Assembly (NCBI GenBank): GCA_019347595.1 | Contig: JAHWLA010000004.1 | Coordinates: 1-32,451, forward strand | DNA: 32,451 bases | Reading direction: 5' to 3' | Origin: Actinomycetota bacterium | GTDB lineage: Bacteria > Actinomycetota > Acidimicrobiia > Acidimicrobiales > JAHWLA01 | Part shown: piece after piece, positions 1-7,114 of the stretch | Position numbering within the stretch: the stretch's first letter is position 1 | How the letters are laid out: every line of letters starts with the position of its first letter | Position numbers and translations under genes: made by a program | The notes under the pieces: model-generated | What the model saw: the letters and a program-made list of their open reading frames with translations, nothing else | Told to the model about the DNA's origin: nothing | Database searches by the model: none

Positions 1-939
1 GACGACAACGGCGACGCGGTCGTCCGCCCGACATTCGCATCGGGCACCACGATGGGCAACCTGCAAGCCAAGGGCAAGATGGTCGTCGGGGTGAAGTTCG
101 ACCAGCCGGGGTTCGGCCAGAAGAACCCGACCAGCGGCAAGATCGAGGGCTTCGACATCGAGATCGCCAAGCTCATGGCCCAAGGCCTGTTCGGCGGCCG
201 CCTGGAGGACCAAGAGGCGAACATCGAATTCGTGGAGGCGGTGTCCAAGAATCGTGAGCCGTTCATCCAGGAAGGCCGCGTCGACCTCGTGATCGCCACC
301 TACACCATCAACGACACCCGCAAGGAGGTCGTCGACTTCGCCGGGCCGTACTTCGTGGCCCAGCAGGACATGATGGTGAAGGCCGACAACGACACCATCA
401 AGTCGGTGACCGACCTGGAGGGCAAGCGGGTCTGCACCGTGAAGGGCTCCACCTCGGAGAAGAACGTGCGGGCCAAGGCGCCCACCGCCGAGGTCATCCT
501 CTTCGACACCTACTCGCAATGCGCCGAAGCCCTCGGCGACGACCGAGTGGTGGCGGTGACCACGGACAACACCATCCTGGCCGGCCTGGTGGAGCAGTCC
601 AACGGCGACTACAAGCTGGTGAAGGCGCCGTTCAGCGACGAGCCCTACGGCATCGGCCTCAACAAGGGCGACGACCCGTTCCGCGACTTCCTGAACGACC
701 GGCTGGAGGTCATCTTCGCCAACGGCCAGTGGGCGGATGCCTTCGAGCGGACGCTGGGGGAGATCGGCCTGGACACGCCGGAGCCGCCGGAGATCGACCG
801 CTACATCAGCAGCGCGTCGACCAGCGGTACAGGCTCGACGTCCACGACCAGGGGCGGGGGCGGGGCGACCTCGTCGTCCACCTCGTCGTCGTCGACCTCG
901 ACGTCGACGGTGTCGTCGACCACGAGCACGACCCGGTAA
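1..939 (+). CDS. ABC transporter substrate-binding protein, glutamate/polar amino-acid type (5' partial)
   Basis: The frame is open from the first base, so the signal peptide and true start lie outside the window. The visible part is a type II periplasmic-binding fold of the SBP_bac_3 family: the opening VVGVKFDQPGFG, then GKIEGFDIEIAKLMA, the RVDLVIATYTI segment, and the hinge-region stretch DLEGKRVCTVKGST. This is the GluB-like actinobacterial branch, which captures glutamate, aspartate or similar substrates outside the membrane and passes them to the permeases encoded just downstream. The protein does not end where the family usually does, near PPEIDRY. It continues for about 45 residues of almost pure Ser/Thr/Gly, encoded by TCG/ACG-rich simple sequence from about 805 to 936. 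The substrate is inferred from family only. A Ser/Thr-rich tail could be a wall-spanning or glycosylated linker. Confidence 0.9.
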   Translation, partial: DDNGDAVVRPTFASGTTMGNLQAKGKMVVGVKFDQPGFGQKNPTSGKIEGFDIEIAKLMAQGLFGGRLEDQEANIEFVEAVSKNREPFIQEGRVDLVIATYTINDTRKEVVDFAGPYFVAQQDMMVKADNDTIKSVTDLEGKRVCTVKGSTSEKNVRAKAPTAEVILFDTYSQCAEALGDDRVVAVTTDNTILAGLVEQSNGDYKLVKAPFSDEPYGIGLNKGDDPFRDFLNDRLEVIFANGQWADAFERTLGEIGLDTPEPPEIDRYISSASTSGTGSTSTTRGGGGATSSSTSSSSTSTSTVSSTTSTTR

Positions 940-943
940 CCCA

Positions 944-1588
944 CTGAACATCGTCCTCGACAACCTCGGCACCTACGCCGAGGGGATGCGCACCACGGTG
1001 TCGCTCACCTTGCTGTCGTTCATGGCAGCACTGGTGATCGGCACCGTGGTCGCCGCGTTCCGGGTCGGGCCCATCCCGCCGCTCCGGTGGGTGGGCGCGG
1101 CCTACGTGGAGCTGGTCCGCAACACGCCGCTGGCCGTGCACTTCATCCTCTTCTACTTCGGGCTCACCAAGGTGGGCATCCGCTACGAGGCGTTCGTCAC
1201 GGCCGTGATCGTGCTCAGCATGTACACCAGCTCGTTCGTGGCCGAGACGGTCCGCTCCGGGATCAACGCCGTCTCGTCGGGGCAGGCCGAGGCGGCTCGC
1301 GCCCTCGGGCTCACGTTTCCCCAGGTGCTCGGGATCGTCGTGCTCCCCCAGGCCTTCCGCACGGTGGTATCACCGCTGGGCAGCCTTCTCAGCGCCCTCG
1401 TGCGCAACTCCGCAGTGGCGTCGGTGATCTCGGTGCTCGAGCTGACCGAGGTGGCCGACCGGCTCAACACGGCCACCGCCCGGCCCATCCCCGTCTTCCT
1501 GGGAGCGGCGGCCGCCTACATCTCGCTGACCCTGCCGCTGGGGTGGGGGATCGGCTTCGTGGAGCGACGGGTGGCGATCAAGCGATGA
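944..1588 (+). CDS. Amino-acid ABC transporter permease (GluC-like)
   Basis: Inner-membrane permease of the His/Glu/Gln/Arg family (BPD_transp_1). It has several hydrophobic segments and the EAA loop GQAEAARALGLTFPQ, which contacts the ATPase; ELVRNTPLAVHFILFYFG is the typical early helix pair. It carries substrate delivered by the upstream binding protein. The start is uncertain. A CTG at 944, four bases after the binding-protein stop, gives the usual short N-terminus (LNIVLDNLGTYAEGM, 214 residues). The first ATG in frame is at 986 and would leave almost nothing before the first helix. No clear Shine-Dalgarno is visible, so translational coupling to the upstream gene is likely. The stop overlaps the next permease start as ATGA. 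Confidence 0.85.
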   Translation: MNIVLDNLGTYAEGMRTTVSLTLLSFMAALVIGTVVAAFRVGPIPPLRWVGAAYVELVRNTPLAVHFILFYFGLTKVGIRYEAFVTAVIVLSMYTSSFVAETVRSGINAVSSGQAEAARALGLTFPQVLGIVVLPQAFRTVVSPLGSLLSALVRNSAVASVISVLELTEVADRLNTATARPIPVFLGAAAAYISLTLPLGWGIGFVERRVAIKR

Positions 1589-2454
1589 CGGCCGTCATCC
1601 TCGCCGACGCCCTCGGCCCTCGCGCTCGCCGTCGCGTGTGGATCGCGTCGGTCGTGGCGGGCGTCCTGGTGGCGGCGGCAATCGGCGTGGCCGTGCAGCG
1701 CCTGGCCGCCAGAGACCAGTTCGACGCGCGCCTGTGGGAGCCGTTTACCGAACCGGCCGTCCTCCGTTTCTTCCTCACAGGGCTCGCCAACACGCTCAAG
1801 GCGGCGCTGGTCGCCATGGGCTTGGCGCTGGTCGTGGGCGCCTTCCTGGCCCTCGGGCGCCTGGCCCGCAACGCGCCGGTGCGGTGGGCGGCGGGCGCGT
1901 GGGTCGAGTTCTTCCGAGCCGTCCCCCTGCTGCTGCTGATCTACTTCTCCGGGCTGGGCCTGCCCAAGTACGGGATCGACCTGCCCGTCTTCTGGTACCT
2001 GGTGCTGGCGCTGGTCGCCTACAACAGCACGGTGCTGGCGGAGATCTTCCGGGCGGGCATCCTCTCGCTCGACCGGGGGCAGTCGGAAGCCGCCTTCGCC
2101 CTCGGGCTGTCGTACTGGCAGACGATGTTCACGGTGATCGTGCCCCAAGCCGTGCGCCGCATGGTCCCCGCCATCGTCAGCAGCCTGGTCACGCTGCTCA
2201 AGGACACGTCGCTCGGCTACGTCATCACCTACGAGGAGCTGCTGCGGCGGGGGCGGTTGGCGGGCGAGTTCTACGGCAACATGCTCCAGTCGCTGGTGTT
2301 CGTCGCCGCCTTCTACATCGTGGTGAACTTCACGCTCAGCCAGATCGCCCGCCGGCTGGAGCTGCGCCAGCGCCGCCGCTACAACGCGGGGACGATCGAC
2401 GTCGGCGGTGTGGAGGACTTGGCCACGGTGGCCGCCGAGAGCCGCCGCGCCTGA
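1585..2454 (+). CDS. Amino-acid ABC transporter permease (GluD-like)
   Basis: Second permease of the same importer, 289 residues. An N-terminal cytoplasmic/first-helix segment (after RARRRVWIASVVAG) is followed by a periplasmic loop and the conserved core. The EAA loop is GQSEAAFALGLSYWQT, and EFFRAVPLLLLIYFSGLG is the conserved helix. The C-terminal extension rich in Arg and Ala is normal for actinobacterial GluD proteins. The start ATG overlaps the previous stop by four bases, so the two permeases are co-translated and presumably heterodimerise. No ATP-binding (GluA-like) gene follows, so it should lie upstream of the window, as in the gluABCD order of Corynebacterium. Confidence 0.92.
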   Translation: MTAVILADALGPRARRRVWIASVVAGVLVAAAIGVAVQRLAARDQFDARLWEPFTEPAVLRFFLTGLANTLKAALVAMGLALVVGAFLALGRLARNAPVRWAAGAWVEFFRAVPLLLLIYFSGLGLPKYGIDLPVFWYLVLALVAYNSTVLAEIFRAGILSLDRGQSEAAFALGLSYWQTMFTVIVPQAVRRMVPAIVSSLVTLLKDTSLGYVITYEELLRRGRLAGEFYGNMLQSLVFVAAFYIVVNFTLSQIARRLELRQRRRYNAGTIDVGGVEDLATVAAESRRA

Positions 2455-2471
2455 CCCGGACGAAAAGCGCC

Positions 2472-3362
2472 TTACCGGCGCAGGGCGGCGCGGAGGGCGG
2501 CGGCGGCCTCCCGCAGCGCCGGCTCGGCTGCTTCGTACACCCCGACGACCGTGAAGAAGGCGTGCATCTGGCCCTCCCACCGCCGCACGTCCACCGGCAC
2601 ACCGGCCTTCCGGAGCAGCAACCCGTAGGCCTGGCCCTCGTCGCGCAGCGGGTCGTACTCGGCGGTCACGATGAAGGCAGGCGGCAGATCGCCATGGTCG
2701 GCGGCGTAGAGCGGCGAGAGGTAGGGATCGCGCCGGTCGTGGCCGTCGGCGTAGTGGTCCCAGAACCACTTCACGTCGGCGGCGTAGAGGAAGTACCCCT
2801 CGCCGTTCTCGCGCATGGACGGGTAGCTGAGCTCGCCGTCGACCGCTGGGTAGACCAGCAGTTGGAACGCCAGGGGCGGCCCTTCCTCGTTGCGAGCCCG
2901 CAGCGCCACGGCGGCGGCCAGGTTGCCGCCCGCGCTGTCGCCCCCCACGGCGACCGGCCCCGGCATGTGCTCGACCGCCCAACCAGTGGCGCTCCAGCCG
3001 TCGTCGAACCCGGCGGGGAAGGGGTGCTCGGGCGCCAGGCGGTACTCGATGTTGACCACGTTCACGCCGGCCTCCGCCGCCAGGTGGCGACAGAAGTCGT
3101 CGTGCTCGTCCACGCTGCCCAGGCACCACCCACCGCCGTGGAACCACACCAGCGTGCCGACCGCGCCAGGCGGCCGGTAGACACGCGCCGGCACGCCGTC
3201 GGCGTCGACGTCCTCGGTCGGCATGTCGGGCCCTGGCGTCCCCGACCGGTTCCAGTTGCCCAGCAGTGTCCGCGACAGGTCGAGGCCGAGTTGGTCGACG
3301 GTCGGGTTGCCGGCCGCCGCCAGCCGGTCGAATACCGCCTGCGCATCCGACGTCAGCCCCAT
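2472..3362 (-). CDS. Alpha/beta-hydrolase, HSL-type (family IV) esterase/lipase
   Basis: A 296-residue carboxylesterase of the hormone-sensitive-lipase group. The oxyanion-hole motif HGGGW is at about residues 75-79 and the nucleophile elbow GDSAGG at 141-146 (Ser143). The acid is Asp237 in EYDPLRDEG and the base His267 in QMHAFF, so the triad is complete. It should hydrolyse short to medium acyl esters in the cytoplasm; the natural substrate cannot be told. Upstream in-frame codons run through a long hairpin, so I start at the ATG (MGLTSDAQ). That ATG lies 7 nt after a TAGGAT -10 box, which suggests a leaderless mRNA independent of the upstream minus-strand operon. Its tail converges on the end of the permease operon, 17 bases away. 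Confidence 0.9.
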   Translation of the reverse strand: MGLTSDAQAVFDRLAAAGNPTVDQLGLDLSRTLLGNWNRSGTPGPDMPTEDVDADGVPARVYRPPGAVGTLVWFHGGGWCLGSVDEHDDFCRHLAAEAGVNVVNIEYRLAPEHPFPAGFDDGWSATGWAVEHMPGPVAVGGDSAGGNLAAAVALRARNEEGPPLAFQLLVYPAVDGELSYPSMRENGEGYFLYAADVKWFWDHYADGHDRRDPYLSPLYAADHGDLPPAFIVTAEYDPLRDEGQAYGLLLRKAGVPVDVRRWEGQMHAFFTVVGVYEAAEPALREAAAALRAALRR

Positions 3363-3369
3363 GCGCCGA

Positions 3370-3375
3370 ATCCTA
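3370..3375 (-). promoter_or_regulatory. -10 box TAGGAT for the esterase gene (leaderless)
   Basis: On the minus strand TAGGAT is followed by exactly 7 nt and then the ATG, so a start point at the usual distance falls on the start codon. It abuts the hairpin at 3375-3427. No good -35 hexamer is visible because that position lies inside the hairpin. Confidence 0.5.
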
Positions 3376-3427
3376 CGAAGTGTGCGGAGTTGGGGCCGCG
3401 GGAGCGGCCCAACTCCGCACACTTCGT
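3375..3427. terminator. Long hairpin (24-bp stem, one bulge), likely terminator
   Basis: The left arm 3375-3399 pairs with 3404-3427 apart from one extra G in the left arm; the loop is GGGA. It lies just after the stop of the TIGR02588-like gene and before the esterase promoter. There is no U-tract, as is common for actinobacterial hairpin terminators. It belongs to a set of four long boundary hairpins in this window. Confidence 0.6.
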
Positions 3428-3431
3428 CAGA

Positions 3432-3815
3432 TCAGGGGACAGTGAAGCCGGTGATGCGGATGTCGAGTGTTCCTGTGGCCGGGTCGTCGACGAAGAGGAA
3501 CGCCACCTCGGCGGTCTCGTTGCGCGCCAGGAACTCGACGCTCTGGTCGGCTACCGACACCTGGCCGCCGATGGTGAGCTCGGCCGCCACCTGCACGGAT
3601 TCCGCCGTGGCCCCGCCCTCGTTGCGGATCTTCACCGGCACCAGGAACGCGTCGCCGTGGCGCTCGACCGGGCCGGACTCGACCACGCGAGGCAGCGCGG
3701 GGCCGTCCGGTTCGCCCGCCTCGACGCCGATCAGCCCGACGAGCACGACGAGGACCACGACCGACGCCGCGAACGTCACCCACTCGGCCGGGCTGCGGGC
3801 GGGCCTGCCGCTCAT
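3432..3815 (-). CDS. TIGR02588-like single-pass membrane protein
   Basis: A 127-residue protein with a short basic N-terminus (MSGRPARSPAEW), one membrane helix (about residues 13-33, FAASVVVLVVLVGLIGV) and an exterior beta-rich domain. The pattern (VPVKIRNEGGATAE... AELTIGG) resembles a small immunoglobulin-like fold. Size, topology and pairing with the upstream multi-pass gene match the TIGR02588 family, which commonly sits beside TIGR02587; this is recognised from memory, not by a search. Function is unknown. The start ATG overlaps the upstream stop (ATGA), so the two are co-translated and probably form one membrane complex. Confidence 0.7.
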   Translation of the reverse strand: MSGRPARSPAEWVTFAASVVVLVVLVGLIGVEAGEPDGPALPRVVESGPVERHGDAFLVPVKIRNEGGATAESVQVAAELTIGGQVSVADQSVEFLARNETAEVAFLFVDDPATGTLDIRITGFTVP

Positions 3816-4690
3816 ACCGCCAGCCTTCCGGCCGCCCCGCCCACGGCAGCGGGGAGCCCGAGCACGATCACATGCGAGACCACGAGCGACATCGGGTCCT
3901 CGGGCGTCAGCCGTTGGAAGAACCACAGCATCCCGGCCGCCACCACCAACGACACCAGGTACGACGCCACCGTCTCGGTCATCGGGTGTTGGAAGATGCC
4001 CGGCTGGTTGCGGCGACGCTTCTGGTCGGAGAAGCCCGCCACGAACACGATGCAGTACGAGATCACGAGCGACGCCAGCACCATGGCAATGAGCCAGGCG
4101 GCGGGCATGGCCGCGGCCAGCATCGGGATCTCGTCGGTGGGCGCCACGTTGAAGGCGATGAACACGGCCCCGATGGTGGTGGCCCCCACGTCGACCAGGG
4201 TGGCCTGGAGCCCCTTTCCGTCGGCCGCCTCCTCGGTCGCCTCGTCCTCCGCTTCGGCCGGGGCCCGACGCAGCATGTGCTGGGCGATGGCGCTGCCGAT
4301 GGCGAACGGCGTCGCCTCGTAGACGATCTTGCCCAACGCCTCCTCCAGCGGCGTCGTCGCCGTCACTTCGCGCAACAGCACGAGCAGCAGGAAGACCGAC
4401 ACCACGGCCAGGGCGACGGTCTCCACCGAGTCCATGGCGGCGTCACGCCGCCGGATGTCCTGCGTGGTGCGGAACCCTGCCGTGCGGTTGAGCAGGAAGA
4501 CCGGCACGAACATGAAGACGAGGACGCCGAGCATGTGGACCGTCTGCGTCTGGCTGCCGATCCACCACACCTCCATGGTGTAGAGGAGCGGGATGCCGAA
4601 CAGCATCCCGCCGGAGACCGCACGTACCAGGTCGGTCGCTTCGCGTCGCCACGGCCCGCGGTCCCGTGCGTCGGCGTCGGCGGCTCCCAT
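3812..4690 (-). CDS. TIGR02587/DUF2391-like integral membrane protein
   Basis: A 292-residue polytopic membrane protein with about seven or eight hydrophobic segments. Conserved-looking stretches are the N-terminal RAVSGGMLFGIPLLYTMEVW, a cytoplasmic RTTQDIRRRDAAMDSVE loop and VYEATPFAIGSAIAQ. These recall the TIGR02587/DUF2391 family of putative integral membrane proteins, whose function is unknown. An acidic loop (PAEAEDEATEEAADG) separates the two halves. I start at the ATG giving MGAADADARDRG, 8 bases beyond the stop of the 56-residue gene; an upstream extension would overlap that gene. The order rsmD-thioesterase-zinc ribbon-TIGR02587-TIGR02588 suggests one transcript. Confidence 0.75.
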   Translation of the reverse strand: MGAADADARDRGPWRREATDLVRAVSGGMLFGIPLLYTMEVWWIGSQTQTVHMLGVLVFMFVPVFLLNRTAGFRTTQDIRRRDAAMDSVETVALAVVSVFLLLVLLREVTATTPLEEALGKIVYEATPFAIGSAIAQHMLRRAPAEAEDEATEEAADGKGLQATLVDVGATTIGAVFIAFNVAPTDEIPMLAAAMPAAWLIAMVLASLVISYCIVFVAGFSDQKRRRNQPGIFQHPMTETVASYLVSLVVAAGMLWFFQRLTPEDPMSLVVSHVIVLGLPAAVGGAAGRLAV

Positions 4691-4698
4691 GAGGCCGC

Positions 4699-4869
4699 CT
4701 ATTCCCCGTCGGGCCGCTCGTCGTGCATCAGCACGTCCCACCGGTCCCGGCAGTCCTCGCAGCGATAGGTGGCCAAGCCGCCGTGGTAGCCGAGGAGATG
4801 GCAGCGCCCGCCGCAGTCGATGCAGTCGATGACCTCGGGGATGTCGGCCCGTTCCGGAATGTCGGTCAC
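4699..4869 (-). CDS. Small zinc-ribbon protein (56 aa), unknown function
   Basis: Starts at a GTG (VTDIPERADIP) whose GTGA overlaps the stop of the thioesterase gene. The body has two CxxC knuckles, IDCIDCGG and RCEDCRDRW, about 20 residues apart, which is a rubredoxin-like/zinc-ribbon spacing. Acidic residues dominate the C-terminus. It could be a metal-binding adaptor. No enzymatic motif is present and I do not recognise a named family. Confidence 0.65.
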   Translation of the reverse strand: MTDIPERADIPEVIDCIDCGGRCHLLGYHGGLATYRCEDCRDRWDVLMHDERPDGE

Positions 4870-5279
4870 TGCCTGACCTGGACGAACAGCCCGGTCGCTT
4901 CCACGGCGACGCGCTGGTGGGGGAGCAGGATGCGCCCCTTGACCTCCTGGGCGCGACGGGACTGCGCGCGCTCCCGCCACGCCTCGACGCGGACCGGCCC
5001 GCCGTCGAGCGGAATCCCGTTGCGGTACCGGAGCTCGAGCCGCGCCGTGACGCACCCGATGTCGTCGAGCGCCCACCCCAGTGAGGCCATGACCTCGTCG
5101 AGCACGGCCGCGGCGATGCCGCCGTGCACGTGCCCGGGCGGGCCGCGGTGATCGGGCCGCGGGTCGAAGCGGGCCACCAGTCGGGCAGGCTCCGTGGACC
5201 GGTCGAGCCAGAAGACCAGCCCGAGGCCGAGGGGGTCCTCGCCGGTGATGCCCTCGCCGGGAAGGTCGTCGAACGACAC
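4866..5279 (-). CDS. PaaI/YdiI-like hotdog-fold acyl-CoA thioesterase
   Basis: A 137-residue single hotdog domain. The diagnostic segment is GHVHGGIAAAVLDEVMASLGW, where HGG followed by an acidic residue in the long helix forms the active site of PaaI-type thioesterases. ARLELRYRNGIPLDG is the following strand pair. It would hydrolyse acyl- or aryl-CoA esters in the cytoplasm; the exact substrate is unknown. The start is taken at the GTG encoding VSFDDLPGEGITG, 20 bases after the rsmD stop. No SD is obvious, so a start slightly further upstream cannot be excluded. Confidence 0.82.
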   Translation of the reverse strand: MSFDDLPGEGITGEDPLGLGLVFWLDRSTEPARLVARFDPRPDHRGPPGHVHGGIAAAVLDEVMASLGWALDDIGCVTARLELRYRNGIPLDGGPVRVEAWRERAQSRRAQEVKGRILLPHQRVAVEATGLFVQVRQ

Positions 5280-5299
5280 GGTCGGCGAAGCTACCCGGC

Positions 5300-5851
5300 T
5301 CAGGCGCGCACTTCGTAGAAGCAGAACAACAGGTTGCCGTAGCGGCGATGCCGGCCCGGCACCAGGTTCGTCAGGTCGAGCTCCCGGTACTCGCGGGGAT
5401 CGAGGTGGACGACGACGATGCCGTCCTCGGCGACGAGCTCGGGGTGGGCGTCGACGGCGAGCACCGCCCGCGACCACAGGTCGAGCCATTGGGGCGGCGA
5501 GGCGAAGACGACGTCGAACGGCGTCGGCTGGGAGGCGATGTAGGCGAAGGCATCGGCCCTCACGACCTCGGCGACGTGGTCGAGGCCCGTCTTGGCCAGG
5601 TTCTGGCGGAGGTCGCGCAACGGCTTGTCGTGCACCTCCACGAAGACGCACGACTGGGCGCCCCGACTGGCCGCCTCGATGCCGACGCCGCCGACGCCTG
5701 CGAACAGGTCGAGGAAACGACAGCCCGGCAGGCGGGGCTGGAGGATGTCGAAAAGCGCCTCCTTGGCCCGTCCCAGGATGGGGCGCGTGCCCTCGTAGTC
5801 CTTGGGCGACACCAGCTTGTGGCCCTTGGCACTCCCGGCGATGACTCTCAC
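5300..5851 (-). CDS. rsmD: RsmD-like 16S rRNA (guanine-N2) methyltransferase
   Basis: A 183-residue Rossmann methyltransferase. It opens with MRVIAGSAKGHKL and a REALF-like AKEALFDIL, as in RsmD (m2G966 of 16S rRNA). The SAM-binding motif I is DLFAGVGGVGIEA (about 48-60) and the acidic end of strand 2 is VFVEVHD. The catalytic motif IV is unusual: FASPPQ where RsmD proteins normally have DPPY/DPPF. The conserved N-terminal RPT-D-R-V is also altered, to RPILGRAK. It may therefore be a divergent RsmD or a related base methyltransferase. It starts at GTG and is transcribed divergently from coaD, which it usually precedes in the same orientation. Confidence 0.8.
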   Translation of the reverse strand: MRVIAGSAKGHKLVSPKDYEGTRPILGRAKEALFDILQPRLPGCRFLDLFAGVGGVGIEAASRGAQSCVFVEVHDKPLRDLRQNLAKTGLDHVAEVVRADAFAYIASQPTPFDVVFASPPQWLDLWSRAVLAVDAHPELVAEDGIVVVHLDPREYRELDLTNLVPGRHRRYGNLLFCFYEVRA

Positions 5852-6003
5852 GGGAGCCGTCCTGCGGGCTCGCCGCCGGCGCGGATTGCGTTGTGGTCGT
5901 GGCTGTTCATGCGATCGTCGTGCCGATCTCTCATGGTGATGGAGCCAGCCTCGCGCGAGCGGGATTCGCCGTTCGCAGTTCTCGGGCCCCAGGACAACGG
6001 AAG

Positions 6004-6009
6004 TACGGT
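6004..6009 (+). promoter_or_regulatory. -10 box TACGGT for the coaD operon
   Basis: TACGGT lies 7 nt before a GTG at 6017, the same geometry as the leaderless starts elsewhere in the window. It is in the 203-base divergent gap between rsmD and coaD. No convincing -35 is seen. Confidence 0.4.
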
Positions 6010-6016
6010 TGTCGAC

Positions 6017-6058
6017 GTGGCAGACATCGCACCCGACAGCACCGGCGACATCCGGTGA
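6017..6058 (+). CDS. Putative 13-residue leader peptide coupled to coaD
   Basis: GTG exactly 7 nt after TACGGT opens a 13-codon frame, MADIAPDSTGDIR, whose TGA overlaps the coaD GTG as GTGA. coaD has no Shine-Dalgarno of its own, so a leaderless leader ORF that hands ribosomes to coaD would explain the arrangement. The same frame can be extended back to an ATG at 5933 (41 codons). Evidence is positional only; the peptide has no known homologue that I recognise. Confidence 0.3.
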   Translation: MADIAPDSTGDIR

Positions 6059-6540
6059 GGACCGCCCTCTTCCCGGGGTCGTTCGACCCGCTCCACAACG
6101 GTCACCTCGAGATCATCGAGACCGCCGCGCTCCACTTCGACCACGTGATCGTGGCCGCCATGCGCAATCCCCAGAAGGGCGAGCCGCTGTTCTCCTACGA
6201 GGAGCGCAAGCAGATGATCGAGGATTCGATCGCACATCTGTCGAACGTCACCGTGGAGCAGTTCGGCAGCCTGGTCGTCGACCTGGCCCGCCGGGTGGGC
6301 GCCGACGTCCTCATCAAGGGTTTGCGGGTGGCGTCCGACTTCGAGCACGAGCTTCAGCAGGCCCAGATGAACCACGCCATCTCGGGGATCGACACGCTGT
6401 TCATCCCGTGCGCTTCGTCGCACTCGTTCATCGCGTCGAACCTCGTCCGCCAGATCGCCCGCTTCGGCGGGGCCGACCGCATCGAGGGCATGGTTCCCGA
6501 GCCGGTGGCCAAACGGCTGCAGGAGAAGTTCGCCCCGTGA
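6055..6540 (+). CDS. coaD: Phosphopantetheine adenylyltransferase
   Basis: A 161-residue nucleotidyltransferase that makes dephospho-CoA from 4'-phosphopantetheine and ATP, the penultimate step of CoA synthesis. The ATP-binding HxGH signature is in GSFDPLHNGH (residues 8-17). Other family blocks are IKGLRVASDFEHELQ, which contacts the pantetheine side, and SSHSFIASNLVRQ, the ISSTxIR-like segment. Length is typical. The start is the GTG giving MRTALFPGSFDP, the only start that places the motif correctly; it overlaps a short upstream ORF (GTGA). The stop overlaps the next gene's GTG in the same way, so coaD and the coiled-coil gene are translationally coupled. Confidence 0.97.
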   Translation: MRTALFPGSFDPLHNGHLEIIETAALHFDHVIVAAMRNPQKGEPLFSYEERKQMIEDSIAHLSNVTVEQFGSLVVDLARRVGADVLIKGLRVASDFEHELQQAQMNHAISGIDTLFIPCASSHSFIASNLVRQIARFGGADRIEGMVPEPVAKRLQEKFAP

Positions 6541-7106
6541 GCGACTACGACCCACCCACATCGGCGGCCAACAGCGACATCGACGCCGAGACCCTGCTGC
6601 GGCGCGTCATCGAGATCGTCGACAACGCCAAGTCGATGCCGCTTTCGGCCTCCGTGCTCATCAGCAAGGAGGAGGTCCTCGAGCTGCTCCAGGACGCGCT
6701 CGGGCGGCTTCCCGACGAGTTGCGCGAGGCGCGCTGGATGCTGAAGGAGCGCCAGGAGTTCCTGGCCAAGACCCAGCGTGACGCCGACGAGATCCTGGAG
6801 GCGGCGCGGGTGCGGGCCGAGCGTATGGTGCAGCGCACGGAGATCGTCCGGTCGGCCCAGCAGACGGCCAAGCGGACGATGGAGCAAGCGGAGGACGAGG
6901 CCCGCCGGCTGAAGCACGAGGCCGAGGACTACTGCGACAAGAAGCTGGCCGCCTTCGAGATCGTGCTGGAGCGGACGATGAAGACCGTCCAGGCGGGCCG
7001 CGACAAGCTGCGGGTCACCCCGGCGCCGCTGACCGACGCCGCCCGCACGGCCTACGGCGAGGACGCCGAGGCCGTCGACGAGGCCTTCTTCGACCAGGAC
7101 TCCTGA
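6537..7106 (+). CDS. DivIVA/SepIVA-like coiled-coil cell-envelope protein
   Basis: A 189-residue protein. A short N-terminal segment, LLRRVIEIVDNAKSMPLSAS, is followed by a long charged helix (about residues 45-150) with heptad-like Leu/Ala spacing, and the C-terminus is acidic. This matches mycobacterial SepIVA, a DivIVA-domain homologue needed for division and polar growth. In Mycobacterium that gene also sits beside the DUF177 gene in the rnc-smc cluster, and the same neighbours are seen here. It probably works at the cytoplasmic face of the membrane. The GTG start overlaps the coaD stop. A generic F0-b-like coiled-coil annotation is the alternative. Confidence 0.8.
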   Translation: MSDYDPPTSAANSDIDAETLLRRVIEIVDNAKSMPLSASVLISKEEVLELLQDALGRLPDELREARWMLKERQEFLAKTQRDADEILEAARVRAERMVQRTEIVRSAQQTAKRTMEQAEDEARRLKHEAEDYCDKKLAAFEIVLERTMKTVQAGRDKLRVTPAPLTDAARTAYGEDAEAVDEAFFDQDS

Positions 7107-7114
7107 CCACCGCC

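Noticed and set aside
1638-4322. An 894-codon plus-strand frame across the permease end and the esterase/TIGR genes
   Set aside because: It is an Arg/Pro/Gly-rich shadow of well-supported genes in other frames on both strands.
5933-6058. A 41-codon ORF upstream of coaD
   Set aside because: The upstream part has weaker third-position GC than true genes here and no SD. Only the last 13 codons, next to a -10 box, are kept as a tentative leader peptide.
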